This document shows, in pieces, positions 18,299 through 27,136 of a stretch of 55,423 bases of DNA. Source of the stretch: Clostridia bacterium. GTDB lineage: Bacteria > Bacillota > Clostridia > TANB77 > CAG-508. Where the stretch lies: NCBI GenBank assembly GCA_017936925.1, contig JAGBEP010000020.1, positions 1 to 55,423 of the forward strand. Direction: 5' to 3'. Positions within the stretch are counted from its first letter, which is position 1. The number at the start of each line of letters is the position of its first letter. The notes beneath the pieces are model-generated. The model saw only the letters and a program-made list of their open reading frames with translations. It searched no databases and had not been told where the DNA came from. Made by a program: the position numbers and the translations under genes.

Positions 18299-18344
18299 AG
18301 TACTCCACTAAAAAACAAACACACACGAAAGAAGAGGAGAAAAA

Positions 18345-18860
18345 ATGAATTTTAAATACGAAAGAAAAGAATTAGGTCAAGATAAAATTAATTGGATCCA
18401 AAATGAAGCAAAACAAGGAGAAATACTAGAAGGAACAGTAAAAAATATAAAACCATTTGGAGCTTTTGTAGAAGTGAATAATGGAGTAGTTGGGTTACTT
18501 CATATAGAAGATATATCAGTATCAAGAATCAAATCACCAGAGGAAAGATTTAAAGTTGGACAAAATATAAAAGTTATGATAAAATCCGTAGATAAGAATC
18601 TAAACAGAATAGAATTAACACATAAAGAATTATTAGGTACATGGGAAGAAAATATTTTATCATACCAAGAAGGAGAAAAAGTTCAAGGAACTGTAAAAGA
18701 AGTTGAAAAACAAAAAAATGGAATATTCATTGAATTAAAACCAAATTTAGTAGGGCTTGCAGAATATAAAGAAGGATATGAATATGGTCAAAAAGTAGAT
18801 GTATACATCAAAAAAATAGTAAAAGATAAAAAGAAAATAAAATTACTAATTGTTTCATAA
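18345..18860 (+). CDS. Two-S1-domain RNA-binding protein
   Basis: A 171-residue protein with two S1 OB folds: residues about 24-92 (GEILEGTVKNIKPFGAFVEV, VGLLHIEDISVSRIKSPEE, VMIKSVDKNLNRIELTHKE) and about 108-168 (GEKVQGTVKEVEKQKNGIFI). It resembles the short S1 proteins found next to rRNA modification genes in Clostridia, not full-length ribosomal protein S1 (four or more repeats). AGAGGAG precedes ATG 18345. It is the last gene of the pseudouridine synthase run. Confidence 0.85.
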   Translation: MNFKYERKELGQDKINWIQNEAKQGEILEGTVKNIKPFGAFVEVNNGVVGLLHIEDISVSRIKSPEERFKVGQNIKVMIKSVDKNLNRIELTHKELLGTWEENILSYQEGEKVQGTVKEVEKQKNGIFIELKPNLVGLAEYKEGYEYGQKVDVYIKKIVKDKKKIKLLIVS

Positions 18861-18887
18861 AAAATAAAAGTTTCTACAAGATATTTT

Positions 18888-18981
18888 TATAATAGGAACT
18901 AAAAAGCTTTTCCTATTATATTATATAGAACATATCATAAATATGTTCTTAATAAATAGAGATTTTTTTAATAAAAAAATC
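18888..18981 (+). other. Array of three adjacent perfect hairpins
   Basis: Three palindromes occupy 94 nt of the 172-bp gap: 18888-18897 with 18911-18920 (10 bp), 18927-18935 with 18941-18949 (9 bp), and 18961-18969 with 18973-18981 (9 bp). The first may end the upstream transcript, but none has a proper T-run after it. Their role is unknown. Confidence 0.6.
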
Positions 18982-19032
18982 CCGTGCAGACAAAAGAAAA
19001 CCTAAAAATAATAATTTAGTTGGAGGTAAAAA

Positions 19033-19965
19033 ATGGTAGAAGATGAGAAAATCAAAACAACAGTATCACCCTTTGCAATGAAAGAAGGAGAAATCAAAAC
19101 ATTTGATGGAAAGGACGGATATGTTTCAATTAACCAAATAATTCATAGAATTAATTTGGGACACATAACAGAAATTCATTTTAAAATACTAGAATTAGTA
19201 AATGAATTCGAGTTTATGACATCAAGACAAATTTATCAAATATTAGTTCACAGAAATATTGATATAAAATCTCAAGACAAATTAAATAACAAATTAGAAC
19301 AATTGATAAAAACAAAAATACTAACAAGATATTACTTTTCAAGTGAAGACGGAAAATGTATATATAGAGTATATTGCTTAGAAAAAATGGGAAAATATCT
19401 TTTAAATTCTAGAAATATTGAATGTAAATGGCAACCAACGGATAATACAAAACCAGTTTCAATGATAAAAAAGAGACTAGCTGGAAATCAAATTATAATA
19501 GCTTATATGAGAAAAGTACAAGCATTTGACTCATATACTGTAAAACCTGCAATAACAGCTAAAAAAAGCGGAAAAATAATAAAAGCAAATGCAGGAGTAA
19601 AATTAGTAAAAAGAGGTATTTCAATTGACTTTTTATTTGAAGCAGTAAGAAGAGAAGAAGATTGGGAAACAAAGTTTGAAGAAAGAATGAGACTATACAA
19701 AGAATTTTATGAGAATTTTGTACAATTTGATTCTGGATATGAAAAGGCTCCACAGTTTATCATAGTTGCAGAAGATGACAAGCACATGATTGAAATATTT
19801 AAAGTTATAGTAACAAAAGGATTAGAAATTCCTAATTTAAAAATATATTTTACACAAGACTTGAACCAAAATACTACTAAATTAGATAAATCGCTAATAG
19901 AATTTGTTACCGATGAAAATGGTAAATATAAAATGAATAATGTAGAAGTAAAATTATTAGGCTAA
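19033..19965 (+). CDS. Winged-helix protein resembling replication-relaxation family
   Basis: A 310-residue soluble protein. Residues about 45-125 look like a winged helix (TEIHFKILELVNEFEFMTSR, then QIYQILVHR and a second recognition-like helix). The C-terminal half, with GISIDFLFEAVRREEDWETK followed by an Lys-Tyr-Glu helix and a beta strand QFIIVAEDDKHM, follows the layout of the replication-relaxation family, which includes plasmid replication-linked proteins with a nuclease-like core. The assignment is by pattern and moderate. GGAGG precedes ATG 19033; it is flanked by structured RNA and a terminator and is likely monocistronic. Confidence 0.6.
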   Translation: MVEDEKIKTTVSPFAMKEGEIKTFDGKDGYVSINQIIHRINLGHITEIHFKILELVNEFEFMTSRQIYQILVHRNIDIKSQDKLNNKLEQLIKTKILTRYYFSSEDGKCIYRVYCLEKMGKYLLNSRNIECKWQPTDNTKPVSMIKKRLAGNQIIIAYMRKVQAFDSYTVKPAITAKKSGKIIKANAGVKLVKRGISIDFLFEAVRREEDWETKFEERMRLYKEFYENFVQFDSGYEKAPQFIIVAEDDKHMIEIFKVIVTKGLEIPNLKIYFTQDLNQNTTKLDKSLIEFVTDENGKYKMNNVEVKLLG

Positions 19966-19973
19966 AACATAAC

Positions 19974-20013
19974 AAAAAAAAGAAGTGCAATTAATTTTGC
20001 ACTTCTTTTTTGT
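19974..20013 (+). terminator. Terminator after winged-helix gene
   Basis: AAAAAAGAAGTGCAA / TTGCACTTCTTTTTT stem with a short loop and T-run. Confidence 0.9.
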
Positions 20014-20045
20014 TATATAAAAACATTGTCCGCATATGATGAAGT

Positions 20046-20288
20046 ATGGAAAATATAGAAATTAGTAAATTAAAGCCTAAAGAAAAAGGCATTATAAAAG
20101 AAATTAATTTAAGTGGAAAAATAAGAAATCGACTTTTAGAATTAGGAATAGTAGAAAATACAAAGGTAAAGCTAATAAGATTTGCACCATTAGGAGATCC
20201 AATACAAATATCGATTAGAGGATATAACTTAGCTATAAGAAAAGAAATTGCCCAAAGAATAAAAATAAGTAAAACAGAGAGGAATTGA
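20046..20288 (+). CDS. feoA: Ferrous iron transport protein A
   Basis: An 80-residue SH3-like FeoA protein that assists FeoB. The family pattern is clear: ISKLKPKEKGIIKEINLSGK, then RNRLLELGIVENTKVKLIRFAPLGDPIQISIRG. The start at 20046 has a weak ribosome site (GATGAAG), so expression may be low or depend on an unmapped leader. It lies 10 bp before feoB and begins a feoAB pair. I saw no convincing Fur box in the short upstream gap. Confidence 0.92.
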   Translation: MENIEISKLKPKEKGIIKEINLSGKIRNRLLELGIVENTKVKLIRFAPLGDPIQISIRGYNLAIRKEIAQRIKISKTERN

Positions 20289-20298
20289 GGAAAAAAGA

Positions 20299-22065
20299 AT
20301 GACATTTGCGTTAGTAGGAAACCAAAATAGTGGTAAAACAAGCATTTTTAATAGGATAACCAATATGAACCAACATGTTGGAAACTTTCCAGGAGTAACT
20401 GTAGATATTACATTAGGAGAAGTTCCTAACATAAGTAATTGCCAAATAGTAGATCTACCAGGATTATACTCACTTGAGACTTATTCAGAAGATGAAAATG
20501 TTACTAAAAATTTTTTATACACAAACAAACCAGAAGCAATAATCAATGTAGTAGATAGTATGAATTTGCAAAGAGCACTATACTTAAGTTTACAACTAAA
20601 AGAAATAGGCATACCAATGGTTATAGCTTTAAATATGCTAGATGAAGTGAAAAAAAATAATGGAAGGATAAACATAGAAAAACTAGAAAAAATGATTGAA
20701 GTTCCAATTGTTCCAATAACGTCAATAACAGAAAAAGAACTAGAAAAACTTTTAACAGTCACAAGAAAAATAGCTAAGAAATCAAATAAATTAAATGAAA
20801 TAAAAAAAGAAAATGTAGAAATGAAATATAATAAAATTGATAATATATACAAAGAAGTAATATTTTTACCTCAAAATAAAAGAGAAAAAAAGTCATATAA
20901 AATAGATACAATACTTACTAATAAAATATTAGGAATACCAATATTTATAGGGATAATGTATATAATTTTTACATTAACATTTGAAATAATTGGAGAAAAT
21001 TTAAGTAATACACTCCAAGACGGAATAGACATCGTATCAGAGAATTTAATAATATACTTAGATAGCATAAATTGTAGTATTATAATTAAAAGTTTATTAG
21101 TAGATGGAATAATAAAGGGAATAGGAGCCGTACTAAGCTTTCTACCAATAATAATAACATTATATTTTTTGCTATCAATACTAGAAGACAGTGGTTATAT
21201 GACAAGAATAGCATTTATAATGGATAGACCATTACATAAAATTGGGTTATCAGGAAGAAGTATAGTACCAATGTTATTAGGATTTGGATGCTCAGTACCA
21301 GCAATATTATCGATAAGGACGATTGAATCAGAAAAAGAAAGAGATTTAACATTAAACTTAGTACCATTTATAAGTTGTAGTGCCAAAATACCAATCTATA
21401 CAATATTCATTCAGTTATTTTTTAAAGAAAATAAAGGATTAGCAATGCTAATTTTGTATTTAGTTGGAATAATAATAGGAATAGGAATAACCATTTATAT
21501 AAAAACACGAAATAAAAAAGAAACAGAAAACTTATTTCTAATGGAATTGCCAAATTATAGAATGCCATCAATAAAAAACACATTACATTTAATGTGGAAT
21601 AAAACTACAGAGTTTATAGATAAATCTTTTACTATAATATTTTTTACATCATTAATAATATGGTTTTTAAAGTCATTTGATTGGAACCTAAATTGGATAG
21701 ATTCTAAAAATAGTATGTTAGCTTCGATTAGTAAAAGCCTAGTACCATTCTTTATTCCAATAGGTTTTAAAGATTGGAGAATAATAACTGCAATTATAAC
21801 GGGAATAAGCGCAAAAGAAGCCATATTAAGTACACTAACCGTATTGTCTAATACAAATATTGAATCAATAATAGCAACAATTTTTACATATAATTCAAGT
21901 ATAAGTTTTATGGTATTCACACTGTTATATACACCATGTATATCAGCATTAGGAGTAATAAAAAAAGAATATGGAACAAAAAAAGCAATAAAAATTGGAA
22001 TAAACCAATTTTGTATTGCTTACATAGTAGCCTTTTTAACTTACAATTTATTTTCTTTTTTCTAA
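20299..22065 (+). CDS. feoB: Ferrous iron transport protein B
   Basis: Fe2+ uptake across the membrane, gated by a GTP-binding domain. G1 is GNQNSGKT at 7-14, switch region NFPGVTVD at 29-36, G3 DLPG at 52-55, and G4 NMLD near 113. The membrane part has the paired Gate motifs: GRSIVPMLLGFGCSVPAI followed by FISCSAKIPIYTIF. At 588 residues it is shorter than typical FeoB (650-770), mainly because the linker between the G domain and the channel is compact. It forms an operon with feoA and converges on a minus-strand TSCPD gene with an 18-bp overlap. Confidence 0.95.
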   Translation: MTFALVGNQNSGKTSIFNRITNMNQHVGNFPGVTVDITLGEVPNISNCQIVDLPGLYSLETYSEDENVTKNFLYTNKPEAIINVVDSMNLQRALYLSLQLKEIGIPMVIALNMLDEVKKNNGRINIEKLEKMIEVPIVPITSITEKELEKLLTVTRKIAKKSNKLNEIKKENVEMKYNKIDNIYKEVIFLPQNKREKKSYKIDTILTNKILGIPIFIGIMYIIFTLTFEIIGENLSNTLQDGIDIVSENLIIYLDSINCSIIIKSLLVDGIIKGIGAVLSFLPIIITLYFLLSILEDSGYMTRIAFIMDRPLHKIGLSGRSIVPMLLGFGCSVPAILSIRTIESEKERDLTLNLVPFISCSAKIPIYTIFIQLFFKENKGLAMLILYLVGIIIGIGITIYIKTRNKKETENLFLMELPNYRMPSIKNTLHLMWNKTTEFIDKSFTIIFFTSLIIWFLKSFDWNLNWIDSKNSMLASISKSLVPFFIPIGFKDWRIITAIITGISAKEAILSTLTVLSNTNIESIIATIFTYNSSISFMVFTLLYTPCISALGVIKKEYGTKKAIKIGINQFCIAYIVAFLTYNLFSFF

Positions 22066-22302
22066 AATTTGCTCCAAAGCAATAGCTAGTTGATCAGGAC
22101 ATGAAGTTCCTCGCATACCACATGGAATACCTTTTAGCTTTTTAATAACATCATGTATATTATTTCCTTCAACTAAAGTACTAACAGCTAAAGTATTTCC
22201 AGGACACCCTCCACGAATTTTTACAGAAGTAATAATATCACCATCCATAGTTATAACAAATTGACTAGAGCAAACTCCAGTAGGGGTATATATATATTCC
22301 AT
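22048..22302 (-). CDS. TSCPD-domain protein (TIGR03905-like)
   Basis: A small protein of 84 residues named for its TSCPD motif, present here as MRGTSCPDQLAIALE, with a second Cys pair in GVCSSQ and GGCPGNTLAVSTLVEG. This domain also occurs at the C terminus of some ribonucleotide reductases and is thought to be regulatory or metal-binding. I use ATG 22302 because AAAGGAGTG is six bases upstream; an ATG at 22323 is less supported. Its 3' end overlaps feoB on the other strand. Confidence 0.88.
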   Translation of the reverse strand: MEYIYTPTGVCSSQFVITMDGDIITSVKIRGGCPGNTLAVSTLVEGNNIHDVIKKLKGIPCGMRGTSCPDQLAIALEQILEKRK

Positions 22303-22456
22303 TTTATCACTCCTTTCGAACATAATATGACAAAAAAATTATAGCAAAAAAAATAATAATATACAAATATTTTTACATGATTTTAAAAAGAATATTCAGA
22401 TTTCATAAAAAATTCATAAAAGTTATATATATTAGTAGCATAAAGGAGGGGAAAAA

Positions 22457-23014
22457 ATGGAAATTGAAAAAGTATTTAAGAAAACTGGCTATACATCAAT
22501 TATTACATCAATATTATTAGGCATTTTAGGTTTAATAATGTTTTTATATGCAGACACAACATTAAAAATCATTACATATATTCTTGGAGGAACATTAATT
22601 TTAGTAGGTATAATAAAAGTTATTGGATATTTTTCAGATAAAGGTAGCTACGACTTTTTTAATTATGAACTAATATACGGAATAATAAATATAATAATAG
22701 GAATTGTTTTAATAACACATACAGGAATATTAGAAGGACTTTTAGGAATAGTATTAGGTATATGGATAATATATAGCTGTTTAATGAGATTTGGATTATC
22801 TTTGAAATTAAAATCTTATAAAAGAAAGTCTTGGATTCCAACATTGATATTATCAATATTAATGGGTATAGTAGGAATTTATATAATTGTATCACCCGAC
22901 ATTATTATCGCAACATTAGGATTAATCGTATTAGTATATTCGATTATGGACTTAATAGAAGGAATTACATTTATAGTAAGTGTAAAAAAATTTGAAAAAA
23001 TGAAAGAAGAATAA
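22457..23014 (+). CDS. DUF308 / HdeD-like membrane protein
   Basis: A 185-residue protein with six membrane helices arranged as repeated hairpins (SIITSILLGILGLIMFLYAD, ITYILGGTLILVGIIKVIGY, LEGLLGIVLGIWIIYSCLMR, IPTLILSILMGIVGIYIIVS). This is the DUF308 pattern seen in HdeD acid-stress proteins. Start ATG 22457 is preceded by AAAGGAGGGG. It stands alone with its own terminator. Molecular function is unknown in the family as a whole. Confidence 0.85.
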   Translation: MEIEKVFKKTGYTSIITSILLGILGLIMFLYADTTLKIITYILGGTLILVGIIKVIGYFSDKGSYDFFNYELIYGIINIIIGIVLITHTGILEGLLGIVLGIWIIYSCLMRFGLSLKLKSYKRKSWIPTLILSILMGIVGIYIIVSPDIIIATLGLIVLVYSIMDLIEGITFIVSVKKFEKMKEE

Positions 23015-23022
23015 AATCAAAT

Positions 23023-23060
23023 AAAAAATAAACTCATACTAAATATGGGTTTATTTTTTT
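23023..23060 (+). terminator. Terminator of DUF308 gene
   Basis: AAAAATAAACTCATA / TATGGGTTTATTTTT stem with one G-U pair, followed by T-residues. Confidence 0.85.
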
Positions 23061-23104
23061 ATAGCTATTATGATATAATATAACCGAAAAAGGAGAATTT
23101 ATAT

Positions 23105-23938
23105 ATGAAAATAGCTATTATTTCAGATGTACATGCAAATTTAGAGGCTTTAAAAGCAACTATAAAAGATATAAAAAGCAAAAAAATAGACAAAATATAT
23201 TGCTTAGGAGATATAATTGCTAAAGGATATCATCCACACGAATGTATAGAAATCATACAAAAAGAATGTGAAATAGCACTATGTGGAAATTGCGATAGAC
23301 ATTTTACAGACTCACCAAAAGATTTTAAAATAAAAAATGAAGAAGAAATAAAAAGATGGGAAAACATAAATAAAAAACTAACTAAAAAAGAACTAGATTA
23401 CCTAAAAAAGTTACCCTATTCATATGAATTTTATTTAAGCGGAAGTTTAGTTAGACTATTTCATGCTACACCAGAAGCGGACAATGTAGCTATAATAAAT
23501 CAAGATCCTATCGAAGATAAGTATAAAATGTTTTTACCAAGCCAAAAAACAATGTCAAATAAAGAAGCAGACATTGTAATTTACGGACACATTCATCATC
23601 AATATTTAGATAAATTATATAATAAAACATTAGTAAATACAGGAAGCGTCGGAAATAGCTACTGCCTAATACGAAATAAAGAGAAAGATAGTGATGTAAG
23701 AGAAATAAGACAAGCTAATTATGTAATACTAGAAGGAAAATTTGGAGATAAAGAATATTCAGATACTTTATCAATCAATCTTGTTAGAGTTCCATATGAT
23801 GTAGAAAAAGAACTTGATGTAGAAGAAGGATATGAAAAAGAAGAATTTGATTATGAAATTCTAAATGGAACATATAGAAATATGAAAAAAATAAAAAACA
23901 ATTTTGAAAGATTAGGAATAAATTTTGAAAATTTTTAA
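23105..23938 (+). CDS. Metallophosphoesterase (YfcE/MJ0936-type)
   Basis: A 277-residue cytoplasmic phosphoesterase with the dimetal motifs in order: ISDVHANLEAL (Asp, His), CLGDIIAKG (Asp), LCGNCDRHF (Asn with the neighbouring acid), and YGHIHHQYL (His pair). It is longer than the 180-residue YfcE type because of an insertion with SYEFYLSGSLVRLFHATPE and an acidic C-terminal extension. Substrates in the family range from cyclic nucleotides to bis-nucleotides. AAGGAGA precedes the start. It lies in front of the alarmone synthetase gene, perhaps meaningful for nucleotide signalling, but that is inference. Confidence 0.85.
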   Translation: MKIAIISDVHANLEALKATIKDIKSKKIDKIYCLGDIIAKGYHPHECIEIIQKECEIALCGNCDRHFTDSPKDFKIKNEEEIKRWENINKKLTKKELDYLKKLPYSYEFYLSGSLVRLFHATPEADNVAIINQDPIEDKYKMFLPSQKTMSNKEADIVIYGHIHHQYLDKLYNKTLVNTGSVGNSYCLIRNKEKDSDVREIRQANYVILEGKFGDKEYSDTLSINLVRVPYDVEKELDVEEGYEKEEFDYEILNGTYRNMKKIKNNFERLGINFENF

Positions 23939-24039
23939 AAATTTAATTTAAATTTAATATAAGATTAATAAAATATAGCAAATAAAGAAAGGGGATGATA
24001 ATAAGAAAAATAAACTACATTAGAGAAAGGAAAAAATAT

Positions 24040-24696
24040 ATGATTAATGAAAATGGAACTGACTTAATGCAGGAAACAAGCATTATTAAAGTGGAAGAAA
24101 AAATAGATAAAAAAGCAAATGACTTTGAAAGAATTATGCTTATATATAAATCAGCAATAAAAGTATTAAAAACAAAATTTGATATATTAAATGAAGAATT
24201 CGATAATTTTTGTGAATATAATCCTATAGATCATATTACAGAAAGAATAAAATCACCAGATAGTATAATAGAAAAAATGAATAGAAAAGAATTAGAATTA
24301 ACATATCAAAATTTAGTAGAACAAATTAATGATATTGCAGGAATGAGAATAGTATGTTCATTTAAAGATGATATTTTTAAAATCGTAGACATTATAGAAA
24401 ACTTTCAAGACATAGAAATAATTGAAAGAAAAGACTATGTAACTAATCCTAAACCAAGTGGATATTCAAGTTATCATATGGTAGTAAAAGTACCAGTAAA
24501 TTTTACAGATAAAACAATATATGTAAAAGTGGAATTACAGATAAGAACAGTAGCGATGGACTTTTGGGCAAGTCTGGAACATAAACTAAAATATAAAAAA
24601 GAAATAAGTAAAAAAGCATCTAAAGAATTAGTAAATGCAGCCAAAACCATAGCAAAACTAGATGATAAAATGATGCAAATAAAATTTAATGTATAA
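24040..24696 (+). CDS. Small alarmone synthetase (RelQ/YjbM-type GTP pyrophosphokinase)
   Basis: Makes (p)ppGpp from ATP and GDP or GTP. Only the synthetase domain is present, with no hydrolase, TGS or ACT regions. Diagnostic stretches are QINDIAGMRIVCSFKDDIFK, KPSGYSSYHMVV and VELQIRTVAMDFWASLEHKL, with the catalytic Glu/Gln motif. I choose ATG 24040, which has AAAGGA nine bases upstream; a start at 23995 sits directly on GGGG with no spacing. The resulting 218-residue length is normal for RelP/RelQ. It probably forms a transcript with the upstream phosphoesterase. Confidence 0.92.
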   Translation: MINENGTDLMQETSIIKVEEKIDKKANDFERIMLIYKSAIKVLKTKFDILNEEFDNFCEYNPIDHITERIKSPDSIIEKMNRKELELTYQNLVEQINDIAGMRIVCSFKDDIFKIVDIIENFQDIEIIERKDYVTNPKPSGYSSYHMVVKVPVNFTDKTIYVKVELQIRTVAMDFWASLEHKLKYKKEISKKASKELVNAAKTIAKLDDKMMQIKFNV

Positions 24697-24700
24697 AAGA

Positions 24701-24734
24701 AAAAACAACTATTATTTTTTAATAGTTGTTTTTT
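24701..24734. terminator. Bidirectional terminator between convergent genes
   Basis: AAAAACAACTATTA / TAATAGTTGTTTTT stem serves the alarmone synthetase gene on plus and, read from minus, follows the unknown gene that stops at 24733. Confidence 0.85.
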
Positions 24735-26412
24735 AACGTTCAAAATAGTCAGGAAAATCTTGAGAAGGAGAAAAAATTTCACCGTTTTTTATATTTACAA
24801 ATTTTTGTTTATTACCATATGGATTATCATAATTCATAACTTGTGATAAATGATTAACAAATAAAGTACGTTTATTTCCTGTCAAACCTGAATCCGATGG
24901 AAACACAGAAGATGACTCATAAGATATAAAATCTTTTTGCTTATCTGTCATTGGAGCTAATATAGGAACAGAATACAATCCATTAGTATAATCAACTCTA
25001 CCATTAAATAAAGGTAAACAATATACAGGTAAATCAGATTTAGAAAAATCATCTACCATATAGTTATTAACAAATTCAAATAAAGTAGATCTCTTGATAT
25101 GCAAAAGAAAAGTATCAGTCATACCATTATTAATTCCAATACCTACAAATTTCCCTAAATCCGCTCTATTTTGAATAGTATTGACCCTATTAGGAACAAT
25201 ACCAGCATTTAAATAATGGGCATTTTCAGTTAAACCAATCAATAAATAAAGCATAGTTGCATCTTTAAGACCATAAGTAGCAAAGATTGGATTATATAAC
25301 TGAAAATAATGTTTTGCATCAGTTTGCAAATCATTGCTAGAATCTGGAATATAAGTATCAAAAAACTGCTTGTATTTATCACCATATTCATTTTGGATAT
25401 AATACAAAAATGTATCATCAGAAAAAGAATAAATATTTTCTGAAATATCATATTCAGATTCATTTTTTTGTTTCAATTTTTCTGCTTTTTGCATTTCCAA
25501 AACAAAACGAGTAGGGTCATAAAATAAATTTAGTTTAACAAGTTCTTTCTTTAAATCATCCTTAGAAGGAGATTTAAAGTTGCCATCTATCATAGGTTGA
25601 ATTAAATCCAAGTCGCGAATTACAAACATAGCTTCTAAATATGTATCTAATTCTTTATAATATCTATTTACCCAAAAAGAATACAATGTCAATAAATTAT
25701 ATGGTGTTTGAGATTCTACTAAATTAGGATCCGAAAAAATATCTATCAATTTTTCAGCCTTATGATCTGGATTATCAGAGACTAATGCTTCAGCATATTT
25801 TGGAATTCCTAAATATGTCATCTTTTTACTATTAATATCCAAATAAGAAGATAGCAAATCAAGTTTATCCAATTGTTGCAAAATCAAAAGAATAGAATCA
25901 GAAATGTTTGTTTTAATTCCAGGAATTAATTTATCTAATTGTTCTTTTAGAAAATTATGTATATCGTCAGAACCAGAAGAATCAAACTCATTTTTTAATT
26001 TAGCTGCATAATATAATTGAGTTAAAGCAAAAGTAGAACAAGGCAAAGTTTTTAATTCTTCAAAAGAAGAATCAACACTATTTAAAATTGATAAGTAATG
26101 ATCTAATCGTTCGGGTGTTTTATCAAATAAATCATAACAAATATAATTCATAAAAGTTTGTGTGATTTTGGCACCAGAATAAGAAGCTTTAGAAATTTCA
26201 CTCAAATCATTTGCAAAAATTTCTTCAACCTCTGTTTTAGTTATATTAGGATTTTGCGCTTTTAATTTTTTTACATACCTATTTATACGATAAAGAAAAT
26301 TTTTCATATACTTTGCTTCATTTTTTTTAGATTCAGCATAAGCAATGGAATGATCTAAATTATGTTCGAATGTATGAAAAGGTATAGAAACTAAATTTAC
26401 AGAATCGCCCAT
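24733..26412 (-). CDS. Unrecognised 559-residue protein
   Basis: I do not recognise this family. Start ATG 26412 (MGDSVNLVSIPFHTFEHN) has AAGGAAGG seven bases upstream; an earlier ATG at 26439 lacks one. The protein is soluble, with no signal peptide or membrane helix. The N-terminal two-thirds are predicted mostly helical (long amphipathic stretches such as YLDINSKKMTYLGIPKYAE) with a Lys-rich segment near 35-55; the last third has more beta character (VYCLPLFNGRVDYTNGLYSV). It has its own promoter and no operon partners. No catalytic motif is visible. Codon use is AT-rich like its neighbours, though a CGA arginine occurs. Confidence 0.8.
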   Translation of the reverse strand: MGDSVNLVSIPFHTFEHNLDHSIAYAESKKNEAKYMKNFLYRINRYVKKLKAQNPNITKTEVEEIFANDLSEISKASYSGAKITQTFMNYICYDLFDKTPERLDHYLSILNSVDSSFEELKTLPCSTFALTQLYYAAKLKNEFDSSGSDDIHNFLKEQLDKLIPGIKTNISDSILLILQQLDKLDLLSSYLDINSKKMTYLGIPKYAEALVSDNPDHKAEKLIDIFSDPNLVESQTPYNLLTLYSFWVNRYYKELDTYLEAMFVIRDLDLIQPMIDGNFKSPSKDDLKKELVKLNLFYDPTRFVLEMQKAEKLKQKNESEYDISENIYSFSDDTFLYYIQNEYGDKYKQFFDTYIPDSSNDLQTDAKHYFQLYNPIFATYGLKDATMLYLLIGLTENAHYLNAGIVPNRVNTIQNRADLGKFVGIGINNGMTDTFLLHIKRSTLFEFVNNYMVDDFSKSDLPVYCLPLFNGRVDYTNGLYSVPILAPMTDKQKDFISYESSSVFPSDSGLTGNKRTLFVNHLSQVMNYDNPYGNKQKFVNIKNGEIFSPSQDFPDYFER

Positions 26413-26456
26413 AATATTCCTTCCTTTAAAATAAATCATAACACAAAGTTAACATA

Positions 26457-26485
26457 ATTATAACATGATAAGAAATAAAAATCAA
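26457..26485 (-). promoter_or_regulatory. Promoter of the unrecognised minus-strand gene
   Basis: On the minus strand TTGATT (26485-26480) and TATAAT (26462-26457) are 17 bp apart, 45 bp from the start codon. Confidence 0.65.
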
Positions 26486-26554
26486 GTTATATACATATTT
26501 AAGAAAAAAATAAGAAATTTAAAGTTAAAGAAGAAAAAAATATCCAAAATAAGG

Positions 26555-26583
26555 TTGACAAGCAAAAAATACCATAGTATAAT
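26555..26583 (+). promoter_or_regulatory. Main promoter of the S10 ribosomal operon
   Basis: TTGACA at 26555-26560 and TATAAT at 26578-26583, both consensus, with a 17-bp spacer. A structured leader of about 215 nt follows before rpsJ. Confidence 0.9.
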
Positions 26584-26589
26584 ATCTAA

Positions 26590-26790
26590 GCGTAAGATAA
26601 AGCGATGAAGCAGGATGTGGCTACACTTATAGTGGAGGGAACTCCTGCAGAGTATGTCTTGGCTTAGACCGGGCGATAAGTTTGATAGAAGCACACTTAT
26701 CCAGGATACAAAAGAAATTATTGTAACTTGGATTTATATATGGTGTATAAAGAAACACTAGGGTGCGTTTAGAACTTGCCGTTACATTTA
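26590..26790 (+). ncRNA. Structured 5' leader of the S10 operon
   Basis: This gap has no ORF but shows nested pairing: CTAAGC/GCTTAG (26586-26591 with 26662-26667), GCAGGA/TCCTGC (26610-26615 with 26643-26648), GATAAGT/ACTTATC (26675-26681 with 26695-26701), and GTAAC/GTTAC (26723-26727 with 26781-26785). It is more GC-rich than other spacers. In gammaproteobacteria a leader here is bound by L4; an equivalent control here is inference only. Confidence 0.6.
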
Positions 26791-26806
26791 ATAAGGAGGG
26801 AAAAAA

Positions 26807-27136
26807 ATGGCAACATCAAACCAAAACGTAGGAAGCGAAAAAATCAGAATAAGATTAAAAGCTTATGACTTCGTAGTTTTAGACCAGTCTGCTGAAAGAA
26901 TAGTAGATACTGCTAAAAGAACAGGAGCTAAAGTTTCAGGTCCTATTCCACTTCCAACTGAAAAAGAAATAGTAACAATTTTACGTTCTCCACACAAACA
27001 TAAAGATTCAAGAGAACAATTTGAAATGAGAACACATAAAAGAGTTATTGATATTCTTTATCCAACACAAAAAACAGTTGATAGCTTAATGAAATTAGAG
27101 TTACCAGCAGGTGTTGATATAGAAATTAAGCTATAA
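26807..27136 (+). CDS. rpsJ: 30S ribosomal protein S10
   Basis: First gene of the S10 operon; S10 sits in the 30S head and also forms the NusB antitermination complex. Family motifs are [41 protein letters not shown] and [12 protein letters not shown]. Start ATG 26807 follows AAGGAGGG. The 109-residue product has about eight extra N-terminal residues ([12 protein letters not shown]) compared with most S10 proteins. Confidence 0.97.
   Translation: MATSNQNVGSEKIRIRLKAYDFVVLDQSAERIVDTAKRTGAKVSGPIPLPTEKEIVTILRSPHKHKDSREQFEMRTHKRVIDILYPTQKTVDSLMKLELPAGVDIEIKL

Noticed and set aside
20013..20045. Fur or iron-dependent operator before feoA
   Set aside because: The short gap after the terminator shows no convincing palindrome.
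23995..24039. Longer N terminus for the alarmone synthetase
   Set aside because: The GGGG before ATG 23995 leaves no spacing for the ribosome; ATG 24040 has a proper site.
26590..26790. A known metabolite riboswitch before rpsJ
   Set aside because: None of the conserved cores I know (SAM, TPP, FMN, glycine, guanidine) is present.
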